Positions 36,219 through 48,900 of a stretch of DNA of 64,000 bases are shown here, piece by piece. The translations under genes and the position numbers were made by a program. The notes beneath the pieces were generated by a model that was not told the DNA's origin, searched no databases, and saw nothing but the letters and a program-made list of their open reading frames with translations. Source of the stretch: Thamnaconus septentrionalis (taxonomy: Eukaryota; Chordata; Actinopteri; Tetraodontiformes; Monacanthidae); assembly GCA_009823395.1 (NCBI GenBank), contig CM020501.1, forward strand, positions 31,642,861 to 31,706,860, written 5' to 3'. Position 1 is the first letter of the stretch, and the number at the start of each line of letters is the position of its first letter.

Positions 36219-36887
36219 GGCAGGGCGTTGGTTGGTTCCCTACCTATGTAAGTTCTTGAGAGCTGGTAGGAGTTTGGGGTGACAGGTTGAGATGTTGTGG
36301 CGCGCGTGACCCTTGTTGAGGTGAAGGCTTGTTGGGCAATGGTGAAGAGCGCTCTCTTCTGGGCCGGCGTGCAGTTGGTCACATTCAGAGCGTTGGCGCC
36401 CTGCGCGACACAAGAACACGCCAAGTATGACATGAATAAGGTTGTGTATTTGCAAAGAAAACAAAACAAAATACAAGACAGGCTACCGTCCCAGAGTCAC
36501 TATCGCTCCAATAATAGTTTAGTAACATCTTCATCATTGACAACTTTCTCCTGCAAACATTTATAACATTGACGTGATATAACAATGATGATTCAGTGAT
36601 GAGTTTCTTTTAGTTTTTAGATTAAAAAAAAAAAAAATAAAAAATCAGAATTGCGAAATGACTAAAGTTGAATACTTGAAAGCTGTTAAATTGTTGAGTT
36701 GTCACCTGAGGCTTTGGTGGCTGATGTTCTGTATCTTGTCGAGGTCCAGGGAGCACAGCTTGTCCCCGCCCATCGTGTTGAGCTCAGTGGTGCCCAGAGT
36801 GTTTCCTGTCGCATTCAGGTACTTGGTGATGATGGCTTCAGCCTGAAAAACACAGAACCGTGCACTCGTGACAACAGACAAGCGCGA

Positions 36888-36926
<39 letters not shown>

Positions 36927-38839
36927 GACTTGTTGTGCTCACCAGGCTTGGGTCCCACGGCCCGTCGTCTGAGTTCATTAAAGCAGCGAATGTGTCGACC
37001 TGGGTGATGGTCCAGAGGTGGACGTCACTGATGGAGGCCGAGCGGGACGCTGGGCCGAGCAGCTGAACCTGGCTCTCTGGTATGGTGGAATCAGCAGCAT
37101 ACGCCTGGAAAGGATGAGCAGAACCTCATGACTGCTCAGAGTCTGGCGCCGCCAGTCTTCCTATTACAATTTGACGCCGCCTAGTCCAGGCGTGGGCAAA
37201 CTATGGCCCGGGGGCCATATGGGGCCCGTTAAGCTTTTTTCTTGAAGAAATGATATTGATGGTAAGTAAGTGACAAAATATCTGTTTCATCCATTTTGAT
37301 TGAGTGATTTGAGAGTCATTTCAATGAAGAGCTGAACACTGTGGGCCCTTGGTTCATTTTAACATGATTTCTGCATATCCCAAAATGTTTTTTCCTCCTA
37401 TGAGGTGGCTCACCAAAATACTCCGTCCATCTGCTGCTGCTCCGCTACCCCCCTCTGTCACAGTTCAGAACCCACTGTGGCCCACCAGTCAAACACTGGG
37501 CCCAGCCCTGGTTCAGTGGTCTCGTCAAATGACCGATTTTTCTCTTTGAGATTGGAAAACTTTTTTGTTTCAGTTTTTTGCCTTTTGCTTTCCTCCGGAC
37601 CACCAATGTATGTTTTTTTTTCCTAGCGGATGGTCACATGACTCTTTTAACATGCATGCACATTTGTCTCACTCTTTTGACATTTCTCCTGGAGGGAGAT
37701 TTTGGGAAAATCTGACCCTTGAAACATTGAAAGTCGTAGCTGAATTGAACTCGTCACCGCGACTCACCTCTCTCAGCTTCTTGAGGACAACGCTTTGAAA
37801 TTCTTCCTGGTCCACCTTTGCGACAATGGCGGCCAAGTTTCCTTTCACAATTGTTGCGTTGAGGCAATAGTCGAATTGGTTGACGTCGTCATAGTCGAAG
37901 GGGAAGGTCTCATCGTGGATGGCCACTTGGTCGATAATTCCGATGGTGCACTCATTGACTGGAAGAGCAGAAACGGTTTGAGGTGAGGGTGGTGGTAGTG
38001 TGACCAAAAGAAGCAAGAAGAGCGGTGGCAGAAGAGCCACCTGTGGATCTCTTTGTCTTCCTGCGATTGGACACTCGAATTGCTCTTTTCATCCTCCTCC
38101 TCTTGCTCCGACTCACCCCATTCTTCCGAAGAACTTTCAAAAAGTACTTGAGAAATGTACGCTTTGTTTTCTGCTCAAAGGGGAAAACAAACAAACAATG
38201 TTATTTCAAATGGAGTCCACACACACCGCCAGTCTTTTTTTTTTTTCTTTTCAATGCGTGACTGACTTTGTCAAAGTGATCGTAGAAGGTTGAGCTCAGA
38301 TACAGCGGCAACATGCCGAGGTCCCTCAGAGTCTGTTCGCCCCATGTTGATGGAGCTCTGATGAACGACATCGTATTGAATAAAAGTTACACATCTGTTG
38401 CAACACCGACTGAGCAAAGAGAAATGCTGCTGCTGTAGGTCAGTGAGGACAGTAATATTGACTGCAAGTACACGTGTATCTGCTGCTGACGTACCCATAC
38501 TGAGTTTGCCCTCTCACTAGCAGGCCTCAACGGCAGCAGCTTGAGCCACGGTCAGATCTGAGCAGCCGTTCAGAACTTCCAGAATAGAGGAGTTGGAGAA
38601 CTGGATGTAGGAGCTGTCCAGGGTGCAGCACATGTTGCCCAAAACTGATATATTGTCTGCAGTCAAATTCTTGGTTGTTATCCCCTAAAAATAAAAGCAA
38701 AGCAATGTTAAGTTCAAACACATAAATGACATCAATTACTGTTAATTGTGGTTTGAGGTTGTTTCCGCACAAAGACTCAGCTAATAATCAGAATCAGAAC
38801 ACTGATTATTAGCTGAGTCTTTGTGTAAGCAACCTCCTA

Positions 38840-38874
<35 letters not shown>

Positions 38875-40137
38875 TGATGATAATAAGGAATCATTTAAAA
38901 AACGTCTCATTTTAACCAAAAATTATAAACTTTTTTTTCGCCAGAAATTTAATTCAACCATGAATTGAATCATTTGTTTGAAATTTGGATGAATTCATCC
39001 AACAATAGTTATCTTGTTCTGTGGCACCCTTGTCTAATTTAGTGCAGGACACTTGATATGAATATGAATTTGACGGTAGGGAGACTCACCAGACAGATCC
39101 TGGAATTAGCAAACAGTTCCGCCTGTTTGTAGCTGAGGGCCGGAGAGAAGACTGAAAAATCTGCACTGGCCAGCTGCTCAAAATAGGACCTGCAGCTGGA
39201 CTGGTTCACTAGAGAGTAACTGCAGGGTGACAAAGTGACAAGAACGGAAGTCAAAAAGATGGATTGAATTGTGTCAAACAAAACATTAAAATCTTAAACA
39301 ATAAATTGAGCATGTAAAAAAAATGTCAATGCAAAAAAAAAAAAAAGAGAGAGAAAAGGGCGACTGGTGGGACACAATGTGTTCTGGGGGGGGGGCGGAG
39401 CAGCAACAGATGGATGGAGTGTTTTGGTGAGCCACCTCATAGGAGGAAAAAATAGGTCATGGGATATTATGTAGAAAACATGTTGCTTTAATGTCAATTG
39501 GAAATGAAGGGAAGCAAGGTTGCAACAAAATGAGTGTCTTTGAAGGCCCACCAGCTCTTTATTGAAATGACTCTGAAAAAACTGCAAACATGGAGGAAAT
39601 ACAGCGATTTTAAGACTATTAATATAATTTCTAAAGTTGGGCGGGCCAGATTAAAAAGCTTCACGGGCCGCATATGGCCCCCAGGCCGTAGTTTGTCCAT
39701 GCCCAGGCTAAAACCACGACCCACATAGGGAAAACATATTGAAAAAAAACCCAAAAACCTTTGGCTTTCGGTCAACTCACTCATAGTAGAGCAGCACATC
39801 GGGAGGAAAGAGGTGGAAGCTGGTGACGTCTGCGTCGCCTCTAATGTGGTTGTACATGCAGGTCAGCTGTCAGTTGGAAGAAAAACACTTTTTTTTTTTT
39901 TATTATCAGAGGCGACACTCTGTCGGACCTGGAAATGCAGCTACAGCTGCACTTTGATAATCATAAGAGAGACAGTGTGAACACACACGCACACACACGC
40001 ACACCCACCTGGGTTTCCACCAGTCGGACTTTGTTCCGCCCTCTTCTGCGAGAGGCTCTGACCAGCTTTCTGATCTGCACACTTGAAAAGGATCTGACTG
40101 CAATGCACGTGAAGCCCTGCAGCACTGAGGATGACAG

Positions 40138-40177
<40 letters not shown>

Positions 40178-43100
40178 AATGAACATTTGATGCAGGATAT
40201 TTTCTCTTTCTGGTTGATGCAAAGCACGTTAAGACGCCTTGGATGTGATTTAGCACTTTATAAAAAAATACTAAACAAAGCGGTAATGAGGGTGAGTGGT
40301 TAGCGCTGCTGCCTCACAGCAAGAAGGTTGTGGGTTCGATTTCAGGCCTGGGACCTTTCTGTGTGGAGTCTGCATGTTCTCCCTGTGTCTGCGTGGGTTC
40401 TCTCCGGGTTCTCCGGCTTCCTCCCACAGTCCAAAAGCATGCATGTGAGGTCAACTGAACACTCTAAATTGTCTGTAGGTGTGCATGTGAGTGTGAATGG
40501 TTGTTTGTCTCTATGTGGCCCTGCGATGAACTGGCGACTTTGTCCAGGGTGCCACCCTGCCTTCTTCCTAAGACAACTGGGAGGGGCTCCAGCAGACCCC
40601 GTGACCCTGAGCTCGGGAAGAAGCAGGTATAGAAGATGAATGAATGAATGAAGTAGTAATCAAAACTAAAAGACTGGCTGACTCTGAATAGGCGCTCTGT
40701 GTGGGAACTGCCCATTAATCCGACCTCCCATTAGTCCCACAAATTGTCCATTGGCCGGACCTCCCATTACAGTTCTGGTTTCAGTAAGGGTTAGGATTAT
40801 GGGTTGCAGTTAGGGGAGGTCGGACCAATGCCGTGCTCCCCTCTGTGTCACCACCAGTGTCTTGCAAACTCACTTGGCAGTGCCCCCCAGTGTTGCAGTT
40901 GCACTGTCGACGGCGATCCGCTCAAAGAAGAGCTCAACCTGAGGTGAAACACCATTGAAAGCTGAAGTTAGCCTGGCTGACCTGGAGGACTCATTGAGAG
41001 TTCACTGTGTTCCACTGACCTGCTGGCGCTTCCATTTCTTCTTGTTAACCCTCTTAAGGACGGCGTCTTGGCTGGACAGGCTCAGCAGCAGTGTTCTGGG
41101 GATCTCAGTGGCCAGTTGATCAGGAATGTTGTCCACCACCGCGTCACTGTTGCTGTTCAGGGAGGTGATCTGAATGAAAGAGACAAAACAGTCTTTGGAG
41201 TGAGTCACAGTGACGCACTGATTGCAACTGTGTCAGATAAAGACAAGGTGTGGGGGTGGGGCGAACTTGTCACTCAAGTTCAGCCTGTTTCAGCTCGATG
41301 TGCGATGTTGCTAAGGCTAATACGGCTAATACTAGGCTGTCTCAGTGTATTTGGATGTGTGAAAAACTCCTCCCATGTGTGTCTGTGGTCACTGTGTTTC
41401 TCCTATTGGTCCCCATTCTTTTCTTTTCTTTTCTTGTTTCTTGAAAGATGCTTTTCAACTTTGGAAACTCATTGGATCCTTACAGTCTTCATTTTCACCT
41501 TTATGTGATGGTGTGATTTAAAAAAAAAAACCTGCTATTAATTTGTTTTTGTTTTTAGTATTAAAAGCTTTTCTTCAAAGATGAACTCAACATCATTTTG
41601 TTCAAGTAAAAGGTGGATTTGGGTTTTTTAAGAAAGTGAAATACCTGGACAACAACAGTCTGCTGGACAACTTGTGAGGCAGTCAGAATGTTTCCCACAA
41701 AAGATGGATCTTTGGACGCAGCGAGCAGCTGGGTGCCGCTGATACCGCCGAATGTGCTCGCTGGCACCCCAATAACAAGAGAGCCCAACATCAACAGGGT
41801 GGCCGAGCTATTTATCTGGTGGGGATGAGGAAAGGAAGCCACAGAGGTCAGAGAGCCTTCCAGTCACGCTCGCGCTGTAGCCCAACGTCTCAATTTATTC
41901 TTTTAAATTCCAAAAGAGTGCCAACAGAGTCGGTCGCCACCTGCATAATCCCTGACGACAGCAGCACGCTGATGATGGCGTTGGCTTGGCCTAGGTTCCA
42001 GCCCGACAAACTGCCCATCATGCTGAGGACATCCAGCAGGTCCTGAGGTTTGATGGAGGAGAGCTGCCCAGTTGACAAACCAGTGGTTTCATTTCCCAGT
42101 GCCAAAATAGTTGTGGAGTCGATGTTATTGCCAAAGTTTCCAGCCAAAGCTGCAGAGACCTACACAGGAAGTCAAGTATTCATTTCTTAATATTTTTTGC
42201 CAGCCTGATGCGCGTCACCATGGAAGTTGCACTGTGTGTGGATACCTGGGGGTCGAGGTCTGAACACAGGGTGGTCAAGTTGTACAGAACTATCATACTC
42301 TGCTGGGGAGTCAATTGTGTAAATGCAGGGCCAGGGGCAACACATCGGCACAAGAGTGGGAGTCTGAAGGAACAACAATTATTTATGCACATACTTATTG
42401 TGAAATGCCAGCGTTTATAATTAAATGAAATTAAATATGTGTAGGATAAGGCAGCTTTATTCTGATAAATAGTAGAAATGTGAGGAAAAAAAAATCACAG
42501 CACAATTTAGCAAAATATTTAGTGCGAAATGACTTGCTATGAATACTTTGTGCGTGTATTTATAATTTTCTCCATTTTTAGGGCTTTACTCACAGCAGGG
42601 GGTTGAAATTGCTGTCCTGTTGATAAATGAGCTCGGTGTAGTAATTGGTGAGGTTCACAGGTAAGATGGAGTGGTTGAGCAGGGCAATGTTCTCAGGGTT
42701 TACAGTGAACACCTGGAGAAACTGCACGGAAGCAACGGCAACATCAATGGCGAATTGAGCGATTCTATCTTCCATCGATTTACTTCTCAGTAGCCAGAAG
42801 GTGGCGCTCAAAGTCAGTACCTGTGCAGATCCAAATGACTGGAAAAGCTCCAGAGTAAGGAATGGCATGAAAGGACCAACGTACTCAGCAAACCAGGCAG
42901 TGGAGTTCAGTTCAGGGTTGCTTTGGTTGTAACAGCGTGGCCTGGAAGCTACAGTCAAATGAAGAAGAAGGAAAGAAGATTGTTTAGCATCAAATGGCTT
43001 TTAATATCTTTGGGCTTGAAAACTCCTCAAGAGCAGGACTCCAGAAGAGCAGGACTCCTCAGCAGGAGAACTACTCAGCGCCAGGACTCTTCAGAACCAG

Positions 43101-45581
43101 GACTCCTCAAGAGCAGGTGTTCTCAAGAGCAGGGCCCCTCAGCAGCAGGACTCCTCAGCACCAGGACTCCCCAGCACCAGGACTCCCCAGCACCAGGACT
43201 CCCCAGCAGCAGGACTCCCCAGCACCAGGACTCCTCAGCACCAGGACTCCCCAGCACCAGGACTCCCCAGCAGCAGGACTCCTTAGCAGGAGAACTACTA
43301 AGTGCCAGGACTCCTCAGCGCCAGGACTCCCCAGCACCAGGACTCCCCAGCAGCAGGACTACTCAGCACCAGGACTCCTCAGCAGCAGGACTCCCCAGCA
43401 GCAGGACTCCCCAGCACCAGGAGTCCTCAGCACCAGGAGTCCTCAGCACCAGGACCCCCCAGCACCAGGACTCCTCAGCACCAGGAGTCCTCAGCACCAG
43501 GACTCCTCAGCACCAGGACTCCTCAGCACCAGGAGTCCTCAGCACCAGGAGTCCTCAGCACCAGGACTCCCCAGCACCAGGACTCCCCAGCACCAGGACT
43601 CCTCAGCACCAGGACTCCTCAGCACCAGGACTCCCCAGCACCAGGACTCCCCAGCACCAGGACTCCTCAGCACCAGGACTCCCCAGCAGCAGGACTCCCC
43701 AGCACCAGGAGTCCTCAGCACCAGGACTCCTCAGCACCAGGACTCCTCAGCACCAGGACTCCTCAAGAGCAGGTGTTCTCAAGAGCAGGGCCCCTCAAGA
43801 GCAGGTCTCCTCAGCAGCAGGACTCCTTAGAAGGAGAACTACTAAGTGCCAGGACTCCTCAGCACCAGGACTCCCCAGCGCCAGGACTCCTCAGCACCAG
43901 GACTCCTCAGCACCAGGACTCCTCAGCACCAGGACTCCCCAGCAGCAGGACTCCTCAGCAGCAGTGCTCAGGGCTCAGATCACCGGCAGACCTTGTCCCA
44001 ACTAAATCTTTGGCTGTATTGACACTCTGACTCTCCCTGGCCTGACTACCGCTCTGTCTCTATCTCGATCTTTCCACTGTTTTGTATTTCCTTTTCACCC
44101 CAACCGATCAAAGATGAACTTCCTTCAGAGTTCGGGTCAGCTTGAGGTTTTTCTCTCTAACCGTTACTTCACGCTTGCGCTAGAGGGATCCATCATTTTT
44201 CTCTTTGATTGCAAAACACTTTGTGACGCCTCTGGATATAATGTAACGCTTTACAACTAAAAGTTGATTGATTGATTGATTGATTGATAAGTGTAACGTC
44301 TGGTTCTGCAGACTGACCTGAGGCTAGGTAAGTCCTGATGGTGTCGAACACATCTTGCCTCATGAAGTCCACAGCGCTGTAGTTGTATGGACCAAGAGTT
44401 GAAACTCTAGAAAACCAAAAATAAAAGAAAAAAAGGGAAACAATCTGATGTGAAAACAGCTCAAAACATCAGTTTGATCATATTTCATGACAAAACATTG
44501 ATGATTTGGGTGAAGCATACATACAGTTTTTGGAAAGCGAAGCACGAAGCATTGTACGTGCTGGCAGGGCTGATCAGGTCTTTGTTGAGGAAGGCCAGGT
44601 AGGTAGGCAGGCGTTGCTCAAACCATTTGCTGGCCTCCGATGGACTGGAACTCCCGAGAGCCGTGGGCCAAACACAGGGCAGGGTGGGCTGCCGCACTGC
44701 TGCTGGCAGACGCTCCTGTCGGCCACATCCACGGAAATGAGACATTTAATCATTTAGTTATTTATTTCTCACCAGAAGAGATATGTACACACTAAATATG
44801 TCTCATTCCAGATTTTAATGGTGAGGACTCACGGTCTCCAGGAACTGTGGTGTCTGGTCGTAATTATTGTACATCACACAGAGTTCCGTGTCGCTGTCAA
44901 CCACGTTGGGTCGACGGAGAAAACTCCCAACGTCTGATGGAGCCATCGAGTTCAGCAGCTGGGAGGAGGGCAGGGCAAGCATTCAGTGCCTCAGTCACAC
45001 TCTGGCTGTATAGTCAGCGCACACTGCGGTGGGACACTGACCTGGTGTGTTCGGTTGTGAGGAATGAGGGACAGGAAGGTGGTCAGGTTGGGGAACTGGA
45101 ATCCCAAGAATGACGCCTCCAGGAATCTGTAAAACTGTGGTTGGCATTGTCTCCGTAGCACTGGAGGGGTATCGGCCCTACAGCAAAGAGGTTGAACAGT
45201 CAAATGGAAACTGGAGTTTCAGTCTGCGCCTCAATGGAAAATTTATTACTGTTATTTTATTTCATTTTAACCCCTTTTTGTTATATTTCCACTTCTGACT
45301 AGATTAAAACTGCCAGTTTCTCTGTTTAAGAATTGGCCAAAAACTGGATTCTGCAGATACACAAAAGAAAAAAAACCTAATAGTAATTCACCTAACTGGT
45401 CATTTTTCTGAGCACGACTTTTTACCTTTAAGATTCTGAATGATGTGATTGTGGATGTCTGTCTTTGTTGCCTCGCTGAGTGACGTCATTGTTGAATTCA
45501 AGTCTTCAACTCTGAAATTAGAAATCAACTGTGCTGAACTCCACCAGGGTTCACAGATTTAACAAGAAAAAATGACTGGAA

Positions 45582-45641
<60 letters not shown>

Positions 45642-45879
45642 ACCCCAGCTGCTGAACGCTGCAGTTTCTCCCTGCCACAATCCTGAAGAAAGGTGCCACG
45701 TGCTTTTGCGACAGGTTGAACAGCAGGGGGCCCAGCCTGTTGTGGAGCCACACCGTCACCGCTGCGTCGGCAACTGAGTGACGCGAGAGGTTGGCCCGGT
45801 CGAACACAACTTGTAGCATCGCTGGGATCACTGGAGGATGGAGCTGTGATTGTTTTCCCTGTGGAGAGACGGAGAGGTC

Positions 45880-45915
<36 letters not shown>

Positions 45916-48900
45916 TTGGATGGTGCACCTACAATACATTTAAATTACTGCAAATTTATGGCAAAAGGACATTAAATGAATGACTATCTATTGATAAAAC
46001 CCAGTTTCATGCATTTAAGCTCATTAAATGCTGGATAAATCAGTGATGGCAATAATATTTCTCCAACCTTTTTTTTTTTTTATAGGATGTATTATTAATA
46101 TGATTTGAGACCCACCTGGACAGCAGGTGAGAAGTCATCGAAGAACGCAGCCAGCTGCTGGTCAGGGACGTGGTCCATCACTCTGTTCACCTGGGCAGCG
46201 GACGTGAGCATCCTAGGCGTGCTGGACAACCCAGCTAGTTGTCTGACCGTCAGCAGTGGCAAAGCTGCCATCTGCACGGGTGCATAACGCAAGCATCGTT
46301 ACAGTCGCATGAGATACAAACTGTGGTGGGCGGAGACTCAATGACTGTGGCGTACCGCTGAAAAGTTGCCATTGAGCATCCAAATCTCCTGGAAGGAGAG
46401 AAGGTGGGCGAAAGCTCCCAGGTTCTTCTGCAACCACTGTCCACCGTTGCCTGTGTTCAAGCTGCAGCTTGGATCTACACGGGTTGGATTGAAACATCGA
46501 TTAAAAACAGATTTACAAACCTCACATGTCACTGGAGGAACTGACAGTCATAAGCGTTCAACATGAAATTGTTAAATTCCATTGAATTTATCATTGTTTA
46601 TCGGCCCTCTGGACCATATAATTCTTTATTTAATATATCGATTATTTTCAGCAAATCAGACTCTCATATCTTCTCTGCAAAATCAACCACAGGTCTGTTG
46701 CACCCAATTCCACCTAAACTTCTAGAGGAGGCAACACCATCAATAATCTTGTCTATCCTGTAGTCTTCAGCCACAGGTTATGTACTGCAACCCTGAAAAG
46801 TAGCTGTAATTAAACCCCTTATTAATAAACCTGATCTGGACACGACTGTCCTCGAATTCCAGGCCAATCTCCAACCGTCTGTTCCGTCTAAGATCCGAGG
46901 GAAAATAATGGCCAGACGGCTGAGCGACTGCAGCTATTTGAGGCGTTTCACTCAGGCTCCAGGAAAAATTTGCTGTTGTCTATCTGTTTAGCTCTTGCAG
47001 ACCTCAGTATTGCATTTGACACAGGTGCCCACAGCATTCTGCTGAGGAGACTAGAGGCCGTTATTGGCCTGAGAATCTGGGTCTGCTCCAGGTTTCTGGC
47101 CTCCAGAGCAGACCAGACCATCTGGGCAAAGCGCTTCGAGGTTCATTCACCTGTGATTTTTAGACTTTATAAGGAAAAGCAGATTGATTGATTGACATTT
47201 TTATTAATAGGATGTTAAAACAATGTTAAGAGTAACAGCAGAGCACATTAGAATACCCACAATTTGGGTATAAAAAGCAAAACTTCTACCTGTTGTGTTG
47301 CTTCTGGTCAGGAAAACCTTGATGAAGTCTCTGATGACCAACATCTGCCTGGAGTGGGTCATGTTTGGCTTGACGTGGCTCAGAATCTGCACACTAGGTT
47401 GACAGACCAGCATTAGGGTCATTCGGTCAATGACAAATATTCTGTTGACTTTCCTTTAAATCAGGGCAGTTAAACTCACAGTTGCTGGTAGGTGCTACAA
47501 TTCAATCCCCTTCTTGTGAGGCAAGACAGGAAGTCGGTGGAAACAGATGGTAGGAATGGAAGCAAGCGGTGGTTGAACCACAGCTGAACCACTGCAGGAT
47601 TGTTAAAGTCGTTTGTGGTGAAGGAATCCAGTCGGACTTCTAGTATAGCTTCCAGAATCATTGAGACTGCAGGGTTTGTGGAATCCAAGCTCTGGAGGAC
47701 AAACACAGTGAAAACCGCTGTGTCCAGGTTCATCATGTCACATGAACTGAGAGAGGAAGTGTGATTCTCACCCTGTTGGATAAAAGGTCCAGAGCTTCAT
47801 CCAACACACTTGAAGCTTTGGACAGGAGAAGCTTCCAGACTGGCGGCATGCTGCTGGTGTTCATGGAGCGATTGCACGCCAGGAAGTCTGCTAATGTGTT
47901 TGCTGCCAAACCCGACAGCTGCGTGACGACATGACAGCAGGCCAGTTATGGGGAAAGTATGCTGTAGACCTCCATCAAAGCACTTTCAATCAAGCAACAG
48001 CGGGTTGGGAGTGAGAGTGTTCGGTCACTTACAGACGCACAAGTAAACTCCTCGACCGCAAAGTCACACACGTCTCCGCTCATCTGTCCGCCGTCCAGGT
48101 AGCTCTGCACCGCTGAGCTGCGGTTTGAAGTTCAAAAAACAATCACGATCGAGCAAAATGAGCAAAAGCTGGATGTAAAAAAAAAAATGATGGTCAGAAC
48201 TAGTTTCAAATCCAACCTGTTCACTCCACTGCAAATTTGAGTTTCTGTGAAAAGTAAAACTTTGTTAGTACATTCATTCATTCATTTGAATGATTCAAAT
48301 TTCTTAAGAAATGAAGCAGCTCACCATTGGTCACGGTCACAATGCACTACGGAGGAATGAGACCATTAGCAATTTTCCAACAAAAAAACACCTTGAAGTA
48401 TTATCATAATGAAAAAAATGAATAATGACCTGTGAGGCGTATATGATGCAGCCTGTAACAGAAGCAAAGACACAAAGTAAGTGGAAACAATCAATGAATA
48501 AAAGAGATAAATGGTAACGCAGTCTGCAAAAAACAACCATGGAGGCACCACTGATTATCCCACCCATCAACTAGTCTGTCACGTTGCTTGTCTGTCATGC
48601 TGGAGAATAAACAGGCTGATAAATGTATATGACTGCACACGTTTCGACACAGTCAACTGTTTTTTTGTTACGGCGCAACAATGACATTTATTTCATGTAT
48701 TAACGCTGCCAATTTTACAGATGCATTTTATTTTCTTGTCTTGCTTGTCTTCAGTGAATCTATCATTCACCTCTAAATGCTTCTCTCTCTATTAGCTGAA
48801 CTCTAACAGTCTGCACATGATGCCACTAACAACACCAACAGTTTGTTTGACAGTAAACCAGAAACCACCGCAGATGAAGCAGATGAATTGAACACATCAA

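Larger units (their letters stand above)
42594..45858 (-). other. Mesothelin-like gene: two divergent cassettes (V and VI)
   Basis: Cassette V exons 45644-45858, 45426-45511, 45042-45160, 44833-44958; cassette VI exons 44525-44715, 44318-44406, 42821-42948, 42594-42721. Exon order, phases and most sizes follow the B-C-D-A pattern of the upstream cassettes, but the LSCL hallmark is lost. Conserved traces are N-C-S-V-Q-Q and A-S-C-F-A-F-Q-K-L at the B-exon ends. These older copies link the repetitive N-terminal half to the mesothelin core. Confidence 0.7.

Noticed and set aside
42923..44030. Long plus-strand ORFs (360, 278 and 242 codons) rich in PQHQDSSAPG words
   Set aside because: They arise from a stop-free 15-bp tandem repeat lying in an intron of the minus-strand mesothelin-like gene. 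All three frames are open equally, so there is no coding signal.
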